Of a stretch of 48,682 nt of DNA, positions 33,901 through 43,600 are shown piece by piece. The stretch spans positions 1 to 48,682 of the forward strand of contig CAMWSK010000018.1 in assembly GCA_947176895.1 (NCBI GenBank). The letters run 5' to 3'. Both the position numbers and the translations under genes were made by a program. The stretch comes from an uncultured Prevotellaceae bacterium (GTDB lineage: Bacteria > Bacteroidota > Bacteroidia > Bacteroidales > Bacteroidaceae). The notes below the pieces were generated by a model. It was not told the origin of the DNA, did no database searches, and saw only the letters and a program-made list of their open reading frames with translations. The number at the start of each line of letters is the position of its first letter. The first letter of the stretch is position 1.

Positions 33901-34515
33901 TACTGCTACAACGAGGGCAGCAAGACAGCTTTCCGTGGCGGTGATGCCATCTACGAGGACATCAACCACGACGGCTCCATCGACCGGTATGATATGGTAT
34001 ACCTGGGCAACTCCAACCCCAAATGCTACGGCGGTTTCGGTATCAACCTGTATTATGGCCGCTTCGAGGTGAACGCCTCGTTCAACTTCCGCATGGGCAA
34101 CCAGATTGTGAACCTGGCACGCGGCAACTACGAGTCCATGACCGGCAACATGAACCAGAGCTACGCCACCACATGGCGCTGGCGCAAGAACGGCGACATC
34201 ACAGAGATTCCCCGTGCTCTGAACAACACACAGGTCACCAGCTACAACTCCCTGCCCAGCGACCGCTATGTAGAGGATGGCGACTACCTGCGCCTGCAAT
34301 ACATCCAGATGAAATACAATTTCGATGCGAAGAAGCTGAAGAAAATTGGTGTACGCAACCTCTATCTGTCCGCGACCATCAACAACGTCTTCTGCTGGAC
34401 GAAATACACGGGTGTCGACCCCGAGGTCGGCATCGGAGGCTATGCCGTGGCAACGGATAACAGCAAGACCCCCCGTGCCCGTTCGTTCACCTGTAGCGTA
34501 AACCTTGGATTCTAA
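30973..34515 (+). CDS. SusC/RagA-family TonB-dependent outer-membrane transporter 1
   Basis: This 1180-aa transporter has a signal peptide (FLLILVAGILTLPVNAQ). A carboxypeptidase-regulatory-like domain follows (ISGTVSDEFGGVPGIQVKEV near residue 27), then the TonB-box-like LDEVVITAKKK near 105, the plug (QALQGQIAGLDIVANSGNLG near 150) and a long barrel ending VNLGF. A calcium-loop-like DINHDGSIDRYD lies near residue 998. An insert near residues 930-985 repeats YDAKGN/YDANGN and contains two Cys. Start at 30973 (MNKYIKF) is chosen over an in-frame ATG at 30907 inside fas1 because it gives a proper signal peptide. The partner SusD starts 11 bases on. It imports an unknown ligand. Confidence 0.92.
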   Translation: MNKYIKFLLILVAGILTLPVNAQNRRISGTVSDEFGGVPGIQVKEVDSNNRIVSSAITDDNGNFTMTIKNQRNKLVFHGMGYKDKEFSPISKSVYKVNMSEEVKTLDEVVITAKKKSATTGLDIPEREYSGAVSTMKMDDLEGLAFESVDQALQGQIAGLDIVANSGNLGSGTTMRLRGTTTINGNAQPLIVVNDHIFELPEDAQTVNFEDMDNEEQFSTLLNVNTEDIESITVLKDAASAAKWGVRGANGVIEIKLRRGRRGPTQVNFSYKFNGTWQPDGYKMLNGDGYTMMLKESYYNPQQDNSISRSIVELNYNPEKPYIYNHFNHNTDWVDQVKQFGKEHRYYVNLSGGGEKAQFRIGAGYNKSTGSVIGQKMDQFTESTTLDYQVSDRIQFRATVNMTFTNNHKNYGNDILERAYKAMPNMSVMAYDAQGNLTGDYFNMFPLFARLDHTNGVQQITGQDQPDGTTSFYLKDMFENGNPVARAMLAWTKQKQYNLTPQFDVTYKLWGKDSDQHQLNYKGDVQLNIYNTSTDDFVPSELRNMPWIYGGDNAAGGLNNQRNIVSNSEYKSLEFTTRHELQYYSHFKNTDHSLSGLARFEMYSGNSSTQNLGLWNVPDGITDPTVIALLSAASASNNEWRSHSFFEQLHYSYKSKYSVDLSVRTDGSTAFGRGHKYGTFPSVGGRWNISDEPFMKKTQKVISMLAFRPTWGITGNTGGAGGSQYNKYSSDGYYNGHTVITPGSLSLINLRWEKTKQWNMGFNLGLFKDLLNFEFEVYDKKTTDLLMQNKRISSANGFSTLSWVNAGRMRNKGWELNASTSKFAKVGKFSMKLRGNVSQNFNTVEDMDALILENLNGSETWNPTNLQYNQRVQLNNALGSIYGLKSKGVFRYDYDHNGYTVASFSSYGYAEVDAQGNTFSTPDQAALYGTGYDAKGNPINTAAAAARRGENSTCPIAYDANGNMITDGRGNPLPLYYCYNEGSKTAFRGGDAIYEDINHDGSIDRYDMVYLGNSNPKCYGGFGINLYYGRFEVNASFNFRMGNQIVNLARGNYESMTGNMNQSYATTWRWRKNGDITEIPRALNNTQVTSYNSLPSDRYVEDGDYLRLQYIQMKYNFDAKKLKKIGVRNLYLSATINNVFCWTKYTGVDPEVGIGGYAVATDNSKTPRARSFTCSVNLGF

Positions 34516-34526
34516 AAAAGAACACG

Positions 34527-36554
34527 ATGAAAACAAATAAGCGAATCATAAAATTAGCAACAGCTGTGATTGGCATCTCCATGACTGCCAGCTCCTGTCA
34601 GGATTGGTTGACCGTTTATCCACAGACACAGGTGGTAGAGGAAAACTTCTGGGAGGACAAAAACGACTTGGAGGGTGTGCGCTACGGCGCATACAAACAG
34701 ATGTGTAACACCGTAAACAAACTTGCCTATTGGGGTGAGCTTCGTTCCGACAACTTCCAGCTTTGGCCCCGATCCATAATGACCAAACAGGGTTTTAAAG
34801 ACAACTCACAGAGCTATCAGCAAATGCGCTTGGGTCAACTGGAAAAGGACTCTGCAAACACATACTTCGATTGGGAAGGCATCTACACCACCATCAACTA
34901 TTGCAACAAGGTGTTGCAACATGGCGAGGAAGTCTTGAACAGAGACCCTCAGTTCACCTCTGCGGAGTGGCGTCAGATGAAGGCGGAAATGATCGGCCTG
35001 CGTGCACTGAATTATTTCTACCTGATTCGGGCTTTCAAGGACATACCTTATACCACAAAGGTCATCAACAACGATTCCGAAACCAGAGCCTTTCCCGCAA
35101 CCAACCAATTGGTGGTGTTGGACTCTCTGATTGCCGATGTGGAAAGCGTGAAAGGCCAGGCCCGCAACCGCTTCACATCAACTTCCGACACCAAAGGCCA
35201 GATTACCAACGCAGCCCTTTACGCCATGCTTAGCGATATGTATCTGTGGCGTGCTTCGCTGCATGAGGGTCGCGGCCTCCTGACCGACGCGGTGCAGGTG
35301 TGGCAACAGGGTGGCACTTTGGTTGAGCACACCGTGACGGGTGACTACCAGTTGGCGGCAGACTATGCCGACAGAGCCATGGAGAAACTTGCAGAGCAGC
35401 TGGACCAGAAAGGAGGATCCGGAGGTAGCAGTATGATGTACCGGTACGAGATGATCAGTTACGGGCTACCCTATGTGAATCTGATTAAAAACGACTTCCA
35501 GAACTTCAGTGACAAAGTACTCCGCACTCCCGTAGCCCACAGCAGTATCTTCTATGACGGCAACAGCGATGAAAGCATCTTCGAGTTGCAGTTCAGCAGA
35601 TCCGACAACCGCGGAAACGGTGTGGTGTCTGACATGTTTGGAAGTGCTGCCGACCACTATCTCTCGGCCAGCACAAATTCTCTGTTGGCAGCTTTCGGCG
35701 GCAATAGTGGACAAAACTACTTAAACCGTGATGCGCGTATGTGGTATTGCGCCCAAAACAAGCTTTCCAGTGAGCAGTATGCCTTGAGCCAGCCATGCGT
35801 GTTCAAATGGAAGAGTATGAGACCTACATTCTCACCCACTGCTGAAAAGAACCCCAAGGGACAAGATGTCATGCTGATGGACTTTGACGACAGCGACAAC
35901 GGCTATCGAAACTGGATTGTTTATCGCTTGAGCGACGTGATGCTCCAGAAAGCCGAGGCACTGGTTTGCTTGAATCGTCTGACTCCCGACGACAACAAGC
36001 TGGACGAGGCCATGAAACTGGTACATGCCCTGCATCGCCGCTGGTATTGCAACGACAACGCCACAAATGCGCTGAACGTTCAACCCGCTGAAAATGTGAG
36101 CGACGTAACTTCCCGCTCATGGGGTTCCCTCGATGATGCCACAAAGCCCAATACATCCACCTTTGGCAACCTGCCACAGCCCACAGGCGTACTTACCGGT
36201 GTGTCCGTATTTGAAGTTGCTGTGATGAACGAACGCCAATTGGAATTCATCGGCGAAGGCAAGCGCTGGTTCGACCTGGTTCGCTTCGCCGAGCGCCATG
36301 CAGGTGGTCAGAATGGCACGAAAGATCCCCGCGAGTACACCGAAGAACTGCCCATTGGAAATGGTCGGGCAGGTGTAGATTTGATGCTGGATCAGTTCAT
36401 GGCAAACGAGTACCAGAAAGAGGTTGAAATCCTGAAGACAAGATTCGGCAGCAGATACGGACTCTATAACTTGATATACTACATGGAGATAAAGGCCAGT
36501 GACGGCAAACTGGAGCAGAACCCTGCATGGAACAAATCTATATACGATTTTTAA
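34527..36554 (+). CDS. SusD/RagB-family substrate-binding lipoprotein 1
   Basis: This 675-aa lipoprotein (lipobox TASSC, Cys24) is the lid of the SusC pore encoded just before it. SusD features are the N-terminal WLTVYPQTQVVEENFWEDKN, TPR helices with IGLRALNYFYLIRAFKDIPY near residue 157, and the C-terminal NERQLEFIGEGKRWFDLVRF near residue 570. It is longer than average (500-600 aa). It lies 11 bases after susC1 and 17 before the second fasciclin gene. Ligand type cannot be told; no catalytic enzyme is encoded nearby. Confidence 0.93.
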   Translation: MKTNKRIIKLATAVIGISMTASSCQDWLTVYPQTQVVEENFWEDKNDLEGVRYGAYKQMCNTVNKLAYWGELRSDNFQLWPRSIMTKQGFKDNSQSYQQMRLGQLEKDSANTYFDWEGIYTTINYCNKVLQHGEEVLNRDPQFTSAEWRQMKAEMIGLRALNYFYLIRAFKDIPYTTKVINNDSETRAFPATNQLVVLDSLIADVESVKGQARNRFTSTSDTKGQITNAALYAMLSDMYLWRASLHEGRGLLTDAVQVWQQGGTLVEHTVTGDYQLAADYADRAMEKLAEQLDQKGGSGGSSMMYRYEMISYGLPYVNLIKNDFQNFSDKVLRTPVAHSSIFYDGNSDESIFELQFSRSDNRGNGVVSDMFGSAADHYLSASTNSLLAAFGGNSGQNYLNRDARMWYCAQNKLSSEQYALSQPCVFKWKSMRPTFSPTAEKNPKGQDVMLMDFDDSDNGYRNWIVYRLSDVMLQKAEALVCLNRLTPDDNKLDEAMKLVHALHRRWYCNDNATNALNVQPAENVSDVTSRSWGSLDDATKPNTSTFGNLPQPTGVLTGVSVFEVAVMNERQLEFIGEGKRWFDLVRFAERHAGGQNGTKDPREYTEELPIGNGRAGVDLMLDQFMANEYQKEVEILKTRFGSRYGLYNLIYYMEIKASDGKLEQNPAWNKSIYDF

Positions 36555-36571
36555 ACAAAGAGAGAAACATC

Positions 36572-38749
36572 ATGAAAACGATAAAACAATATGCTTTCAT
36601 CCTGCTCTCGGTCTTGGCCGGAGCCGTGAGCCAAAGTTGTCAAGAGGAAATTGACACTTCCGACCGCTATACCTTCACGCAGGAGACCTTAGCCAGCTAT
36701 CTTAGCAAGCATGAGGCATATAGCGAATACTACAAAATTCTGGGAGAGGTGCCCATCAGCCAACGCAGCAAATCCACCGTGCAGCAGTTGCTTTCTGCAC
36801 GCGGACACTACACCGTGTTTGCGCCCACGAACGAGGCCATTCAGCAATATCTGGACAGCCTGTATCGCAAGGGCGTCATCATCAACCCCTCTTGGGATGG
36901 CTTCCGAAGCGAGAATGACAAAGACTCCATCAAGAAGGTGATTGTCTACAACAGCATCATCGACTCGGGAGATGATTACACCGATATCGGTATCTATACC
37001 AGCAGTTTCCCCAAGAACAATGAGGAATTCAACGAGGTCAACCTCAACGAGCGTCGTCTGATTATCGCCATTGATGACAATAATAATTACTATATCAACG
37101 GAACGAGGGATAAGGACAACAAAATCATCGGCGGTTCGCTTCTGGACGTAAGAAACCGAGACATCCCGGCAATCAACGGTGTGATGCACCAGGTGCATGA
37201 TGTGATTGCCCCCAGCAACCAAACCCTGTCAGGCCTGCTGAACGAGTTTATCGAGAAAGGTGAGGAATTCACCGGCATAGCCCAACTGATAAGCACCTGC
37301 GGACTGGAAGGAGAGTTGGGCAAGACACGTGACCTTGAATACGAGGATTTAGTGCTGACAGAAGCCATCCAAGACCTTACCAGTGACAAAGCCTTGTTCA
37401 AGCTCTGCCAGATTCCGGATCACAAGGATTACGGCTTTACCATTTTCGCTGAGCAAGACGACTTCTGGGAAGCCAACCTGGGTGTTAACCCCAAGACAAC
37501 AAGCAAGGAAGAGTTTGCCCGGTTGGTGAAGGATTGGGTTGTGAAACAAGGTTTCTACCCCGATGCAACAGACGACGAGAACTACAGCGACCCCAAGAAC
37601 GCGCTGTATCAGTTCATCACCTACCACATCATTCCCGCACGTATTCCCAAGAACAGTCTGGTTATCCACTACACAGAGAAAGGATATGACCTTGACAACC
37701 CCGGTCGATTGAGCATTCCCGTGTATGACTACCAGACCACGATGGGGAAACGTCGGCTCATCAAGTTCTATGAGAGCAGGCAAAGCAATGGTATCTACCT
37801 CAACCGCTTCCCTCGTCTGAACAACGAGCGCGATGGCGATTATATGGAAAACGGATGTGACGACTCCAAGCAAGGATTCTTGGTTAACGATGCCGGCATG
37901 CGCGAAGTGCTCAACGGCTATATCTATCCCATCACACCCGCAGGAGCCACCGGCCCCGCCGCCTTGGCCTATGACCAGCAAACCCGCGAGAACCTGCAGA
38001 AAGAACGCATCCGCTTTGATGCGACCTCGATGTTCCCGGAGCTCCTGAGCAACAACATCAAGTTGACATACCCCAAAAGAATGTCCGGACAAGCGAACTG
38101 GGGCTTCCCCATTGACAACGACTATAAATATCTGTCGAACCTGAGCATTGAAGCAGGCACTCTCTTCACTTACCTTCCGGGACTGGATCGTGCGAGTGGT
38201 AGAGATGCAACTTGGTGCAACTACCAAGCCGATGAATTTAATGTGAGTGGCAGCTATGAATTTACCATCACCCTGCCTCCCGTACCCATGAGGAGCATCT
38301 ACGAGATTCGTTTCGCCATACAGAGCGCAAGCGGCAACCGCGGCATGTGTCAGGTGTACTTCGGAACAAATCCCGAAACACTTCCTGCTATGGGTATCCC
38401 CTTGGACATGAGACTTCAAGGTGCAACAGGCCGAACCATCATGGGCTGGGAAGAAGAGAATCCCTCTGACCCGGACTACAACTCCATTGTCGACAAGAGA
38501 ATGCGTAACCTCGGCTACATGAAAGGTCCTCAATACTACTGCATCTTCAGAGGTCCCAAGACGGCACGCAGCGTGGACCACTGCTCACGACGTATCATTG
38601 TGAGAGAGGAAATGGATCCTGACCAGACCTACTATATAAAGTTCAAAACAGTATTGGAGAACACACAGTGGGAGTTCTTTATGGACTATTTGGAGTTTTG
38701 TGCCAAAGAGGTTTACGACAACGAAGAAACTCCCGAGGACATTTGGTAA
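36572..38749 (+). CDS. Fasciclin (Fas1)-domain surface lipoprotein 2
   Basis: This 725-aa lipoprotein (AVSQSC, Cys23, then QEE) has two clear Fas1 motifs, HYTVFAPTNEAIQQYL near residue 79 and YGFTIFAEQDDFW near 286. A closing Fas1 strand GVMHQVHDVIAP lies near residue 204. From about residue 545 the C-terminal part looks like an all-beta domain (YEFTITLPPVPMRSIYEIRF, later QTYYIKFKTVLENTQWEFFM), perhaps a jelly-roll binding module (inference). Start 36572 is chosen because an upstream in-frame ATG (36527) lies inside susD1 and spoils the signal peptide. It lies 18 bases before fasciclin gene 3. Its role is probably ligand capture or surface attachment together with SusCD. Confidence 0.8.
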   Translation: MKTIKQYAFILLSVLAGAVSQSCQEEIDTSDRYTFTQETLASYLSKHEAYSEYYKILGEVPISQRSKSTVQQLLSARGHYTVFAPTNEAIQQYLDSLYRKGVIINPSWDGFRSENDKDSIKKVIVYNSIIDSGDDYTDIGIYTSSFPKNNEEFNEVNLNERRLIIAIDDNNNYYINGTRDKDNKIIGGSLLDVRNRDIPAINGVMHQVHDVIAPSNQTLSGLLNEFIEKGEEFTGIAQLISTCGLEGELGKTRDLEYEDLVLTEAIQDLTSDKALFKLCQIPDHKDYGFTIFAEQDDFWEANLGVNPKTTSKEEFARLVKDWVVKQGFYPDATDDENYSDPKNALYQFITYHIIPARIPKNSLVIHYTEKGYDLDNPGRLSIPVYDYQTTMGKRRLIKFYESRQSNGIYLNRFPRLNNERDGDYMENGCDDSKQGFLVNDAGMREVLNGYIYPITPAGATGPAALAYDQQTRENLQKERIRFDATSMFPELLSNNIKLTYPKRMSGQANWGFPIDNDYKYLSNLSIEAGTLFTYLPGLDRASGRDATWCNYQADEFNVSGSYEFTITLPPVPMRSIYEIRFAIQSASGNRGMCQVYFGTNPETLPAMGIPLDMRLQGATGRTIMGWEEENPSDPDYNSIVDKRMRNLGYMKGPQYYCIFRGPKTARSVDHCSRRIIVREEMDPDQTYYIKFKTVLENTQWEFFMDYLEFCAKEVYDNEETPEDIW

Positions 38750-38767
38750 CCACATACAGAAAACAAG

Positions 38768-40651
38768 ATGAAAACAAGAACAAAATATATCAGACTCATC
38801 TCGATAGCACTGGCGGCCATGACCGCCGCCAGTTGCTCCGATACCTGGGACGAACACTACGGCGTAGTAGACTCCCCGGTAACCAATAAGACTATCTGGG
38901 ACGTCATCAAGGACGACAGCCAGTTGAGCAACTTCGTAGAACTGGCCGAGAAAGCCATCTATTATCGCGACGAGAACAAGCCCCAGAAGAATTACACCGT
39001 CAAAGACCTGCTCAACGGCGACCAGATCGTGACTGCCTTCATCCCCACAAACGATGCTTACACTCAGGAGCAATGGGATGAATGGAAGAAAATACAGGAG
39101 GAATATCCCTACACCCTGCACCAGCAGCTCATGGCCAACACCATCACACTCTGGCGTCAGAGCACAATAGGCAATCAGGTGGATACCGTCACCATGATCA
39201 ACGGCAAGAAAATCGTGTTTGACAAGGCTGCCCACACCATTGGCGGCAGTCCTCTTGACATTGACAAGAGTAATGTGTCCGCAAAGAACGGCATAGTGCA
39301 CACCATCACATCGCCTGTTCCTTTCGCCTACAACCTGTATGAGTATCTGAAGGACGGAGCGAATGCAGAAAAGGAAAACATGCTCATCTTCCATGACTTC
39401 CTGGTGGAGAACGACACCACCCTCTTCGATGAGAACAGCTCCATTGAGGGTAATCCCGACGAGAACGGAAACCCCACTTACGTGGACAGTGTGGTGTTTG
39501 TGATGAACCAACTGATGTACTCTAGAAAGCGCTTCCCCGGCACCATCAACACCGACCAATACCTGACATACGACGAAGGGTTCTGTGCACCCATCAATGC
39601 GGAGGACTCGGCTTATGTGATGCTCATGCCCACCGACAACGCCTACCGGAAAGCCTTTGAAAAACTGCAGGGCTACTACAAATATGCCGATGCCTACATC
39701 GACAGCGAAAAGGGAGACCAGAACAACGCAGGCCTGCTGCGCGAAGTAAGCAACCCCGATTCTCTGACAAAAAAGAGTTTCCACATGGACTTCTTCACAC
39801 CTATCGTGTATAACGTCAACCTGCAGCCCAACGCTTATGGCCGACTCGGCCTATGGACACCGGAAAGCTTCTTGCAGAACTGCGCCGAGGCCACCTATTT
39901 CATCAACACCTATGGCGACACGCTCCGCAGCGATGACACTTGGCAGAAAGAGAACTTGTTCCAAGGAAACAAAGTCAAGTTGAGCAACGGCTACGGCATC
40001 GTTGCCGACACGTGGAACCTGCCCGCCAAGCTCTACAAGCCGGACATCAACATCGAAGTGGGCGCAGGCACCATATACAACAGAGGAAACTTCACCGTCA
40101 GAAACTCCTACGACGTCATAGGCTTCTCGAATGCCGTGGCAAGTGCCTGGGTCGACACCACCGGACACGTGTCTCACGATAACTATCTGGCTCTTAGGCC
40201 CAATTCAAGCAATAACGCACTGAGCGTGGAGTTCAAGCTTGTGGGCAACGATCAGGAGTTGAGCGAAGCAGAGGTCATGAGCGGCAAGTATGACATTTAT
40301 GTGGTATGCGTCCCCTCTTATTATGCCACCAGCGCCGACACCATCCTTGTTCCTGATGGCATCTACGAAAAGACCAGGTTCGGCGCAACCGTCAACTACA
40401 ACGACGGCAACGCCAAGACGAGCAAGAAAGACGCCACATTCTCTACCAAAGAATATCTTGTCTATGAAGGAGAGAAAGTGGACACGATTCTCCTGTTTGA
40501 GGACTTTGAGTTCCCCTACAGCTACAAGAATCTGATTCACAACTATCCTACCCTCACGATAAGCACAAGAACGGTATCCAGCAGCGATCGCAGAAAGGGA
40601 TTCCGCACATCAATCAATATTGACCGCATCATTCTCAAAAGCAAAGATTAA
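38768..40651 (+). CDS. Fasciclin (Fas1)-domain surface lipoprotein 3
   Basis: This 627-aa lipoprotein (AMTAASC, Cys23, then SDTWDEHYG) has two Fas1 motifs, VTAFIPTNDAYTQEQW near residue 87 and YVMLMPTDNAYRKAF near 281, with GIVHTITSPVPF near 177 ending the first domain. A C-terminal region of about 200 residues (MSGKYDIYVVCVPSYYATSA, later INIDRIILKSKD) resembles that of fasciclin protein 2, so the two probably share architecture by duplication. susC2 starts 5 bases after its stop. No catalytic motif is seen. Confidence 0.8.
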   Translation: MKTRTKYIRLISIALAAMTAASCSDTWDEHYGVVDSPVTNKTIWDVIKDDSQLSNFVELAEKAIYYRDENKPQKNYTVKDLLNGDQIVTAFIPTNDAYTQEQWDEWKKIQEEYPYTLHQQLMANTITLWRQSTIGNQVDTVTMINGKKIVFDKAAHTIGGSPLDIDKSNVSAKNGIVHTITSPVPFAYNLYEYLKDGANAEKENMLIFHDFLVENDTTLFDENSSIEGNPDENGNPTYVDSVVFVMNQLMYSRKRFPGTINTDQYLTYDEGFCAPINAEDSAYVMLMPTDNAYRKAFEKLQGYYKYADAYIDSEKGDQNNAGLLREVSNPDSLTKKSFHMDFFTPIVYNVNLQPNAYGRLGLWTPESFLQNCAEATYFINTYGDTLRSDDTWQKENLFQGNKVKLSNGYGIVADTWNLPAKLYKPDINIEVGAGTIYNRGNFTVRNSYDVIGFSNAVASAWVDTTGHVSHDNYLALRPNSSNNALSVEFKLVGNDQELSEAEVMSGKYDIYVVCVPSYYATSADTILVPDGIYEKTRFGATVNYNDGNAKTSKKDATFSTKEYLVYEGEKVDTILLFEDFEFPYSYKNLIHNYPTLTISTRTVSSSDRRKGFRTSINIDRIILKSKD

Positions 40652-40656
40652 GACTT

Positions 40657-43600
40657 ATGAAAAAGAATTATAAGCAATTTCTGCAGCGCCGTCTGACCAA
40701 CAAGGCTGTGTGCCTGCTGGCTCTCGCCACTTTGGGCGTAGCGAATGCAAGTGCTCAGACCCAGGAAGAGAAAGATGCCGTTGCAGTGTACAACAAGCGA
40801 AAAGCAGAAAGCGAAAAAGCGAAGAAGCAGGAAACCCTGAAAGCCGTCACCGGCAAAATCGTTGACAACGCCACAGGAGAAGCTTTGGGCGGTGTGCGTG
40901 TACAGGCTTTCGGCCACGACCGTTTTTCCACACTGACAGAGGAGGACGGAACGTTCACCATCGAGGTGCCGACCTACGTCAACAGCCTCTTCGTCAACGC
41001 TCCCGGCTACAATTCCGTTCAAACGGCCATCAGCAAAGACGGAACAGCCGACGTCAGCCTGCTCTCCGGCTCTTTCCGGGGCGAGTATGACCAGACGACC
41101 GAAATCAAAAGCCGCTCAAAGGCAACACTGAGCGAGACCAGCAGCATGACGCTGGAGGAGGACATCGAAAGACTGCTCAACGGTGCCGTTCACACCACCA
41201 TCCGAAACGGTCTTCCCGGACAGGGCGCATACATGACCGTGCGCGGCGTGAACTCGCTGAACGCCACCAGCCAGCCCCTGATCGTGATTGACGGCAACAT
41301 CTACGACCCCCAAAGCGAACGCACCTCATTGCACGAGGGCTACTTCAACAACCTGCTTGCAGGTCTCGACCCCGAGAACATCGAGAGCATCGAGGTATTG
41401 AAGAACGCAACGGCCCTGTACGGAGCAAAGGGCGGCAACGGTGTCATCGTCATCAAAACCAAGCGCGGACAAAGCATGGCCACCAAGATCAATGTGCGCA
41501 TCTATGGCGGAACCGAGCTGACCCCCAAGAAGCTGGACGTGATGAACGGTAACCAATACCGCAACTACCTGGGCGACCTGGTGAGCACGATTCCCGATTT
41601 CACCCTCACCAACACAAACCACATCCCCTATCTGAGCGATAATCCCGACAACTTCTACTATCCCGTCTACCACAACAATACCGACTGGCAGAAGGATATG
41701 TATCAGAACACCTTCGTCCAGAACTACAAGATCAGCGTGGACGGTGGCGACGACACCGGCATGTACAACCTGGCACTGGGTTATGCCAAGGCCGACGGAA
41801 CCATCACCGGAACAGACATGAGCCGACTGAACATCCGTTTCAACACCGACATCAAGATTGCCAGCAAGCTGAGCACCGAATTGGACGTGGCCTACAACCA
41901 GACAGCCTACAACATCCTGGACAACGGCTGGAGCGAGAACTACGACATGCAGAACATCGGTTCCACCAACGTTCTGGGTCTTGTCTCAAGCCCCATGATC
42001 AGCCCCTATTCCTACTATCTGGACGAGAGCACCGGACGTCTGCAGTTATCACATGATTATGCCGGAAAGTATGCCAGCAGCAGCAGCACCAACTACATAC
42101 AGAACCCCTTCAAGTTCCCCAAAGAGTTGGGCATCAACGAGTCGCTTCGCAACCCCTATTGGGTGATACAGAACGGTGAGGGCAAGAACAAGAACTACGC
42201 CGAGATGACGCAGATTAACATCAACGTCAAGCCCAAATACCAGATTACGAAGCAGTTCTCTATCAGCAATCGTTTCAACTACCAGATGAACCGCAACAAC
42301 GAGAAGTATTTCCTCCCCATCGCCGGTACAACTCCGTATCAGCTGACCGACTTGGGTAACATCACTTCCGTACTGAAATCCCAGTTCACAAAGGAGGAGA
42401 CACTGAACAACGACTTGCGTCTGGAGTGGAAGAACACCTATGGCGCACACGCCATCGATGTGTTCGGCGGCTGGCGCTACAACAACTACAGCTACTCCTA
42501 CAGCTACATGCGCGGATACAACAACGAGAACGACAAGTTGCCCAACCTGTCGAAGAACATGCAGTACATCAACTACGGCGGCACAAAAGACAACTGGATT
42601 GACATGACCTATTATCTGAACGCAGCCTACAACTATGCCAACCGCTACTTTGCCGAGTTCACCCTGAGTTCCCAGGCAAGCAGCAAGTTCGGAGACAACA
42701 CGAAAGACGGCTTCCATGCATGCGGCGTCAGCTGGGGTCTGTTCCCCAGCCTGCAGTTGGGTTGGGTGCTCACCAACGAGAAATGGTTCCGGCCCAAGGG
42801 CGTGAACTATCTGAAGTTGACCGCAGGTGTGGATCAGAGCGGTAACGACAACCTCGACTACTATGCGGCCCGCACCTATTGGGAGAGCCAGCAGGTATAT
42901 GAGAACATCGTAGGCCTCTACCTGAAGAATATCGAGAACAGCACCATCCAGTGGGAAACCACCACGAAGTACAATGTCGCCCTGCAGGGTTCGTTCCTGA
43001 AGAACCGCCTGCAAGCAGGTATCGACCTGTTCTGGCACAAGACCGACAACCTTCTGACACTGAAAGACCTTCACTATGTTTCCGGTATGACCTCGAAATA
43101 CTGGACCAACGAAGGCTCTCTCACCAACAAGGGTTTCGAGTTCAACGCCAACGCCGTGCTGGTCAACCGCAAGAACTGGAAGTGGGAATTGGGAGCCAGC
43201 GTTGCCCACTACAACAACACAATCACCTCTCTTCCCTCAACCAACAAGATTACCCTTACCGATGCCAACGGCAACGTGACGAAGACGCTTGAGGGCTACA
43301 CCAGCAGCATCTATGGCACAGACAACGTGCTCACAGCCGTAGGTTATGCAGCCGGCAGCTTCTACGGATGGCAGACCAACGGCATCCTGACAAGCGATGC
43401 AGAGGCTTCCATGGCCGGCAACGGCGATTACCTGAAGTATCCCACCGGCCTGAGCGAGAATCCCTACCGCAATTTCCAGGCAGGCGACGTGCGCTTCGTG
43501 GACCAGAACGGCGACGGCGTGATTGACAATGCCGACAAGGTGGTGATCGGCAACCCCAATCCCGACATCTACGGCAACATCTACACCAACCTTACCTACA

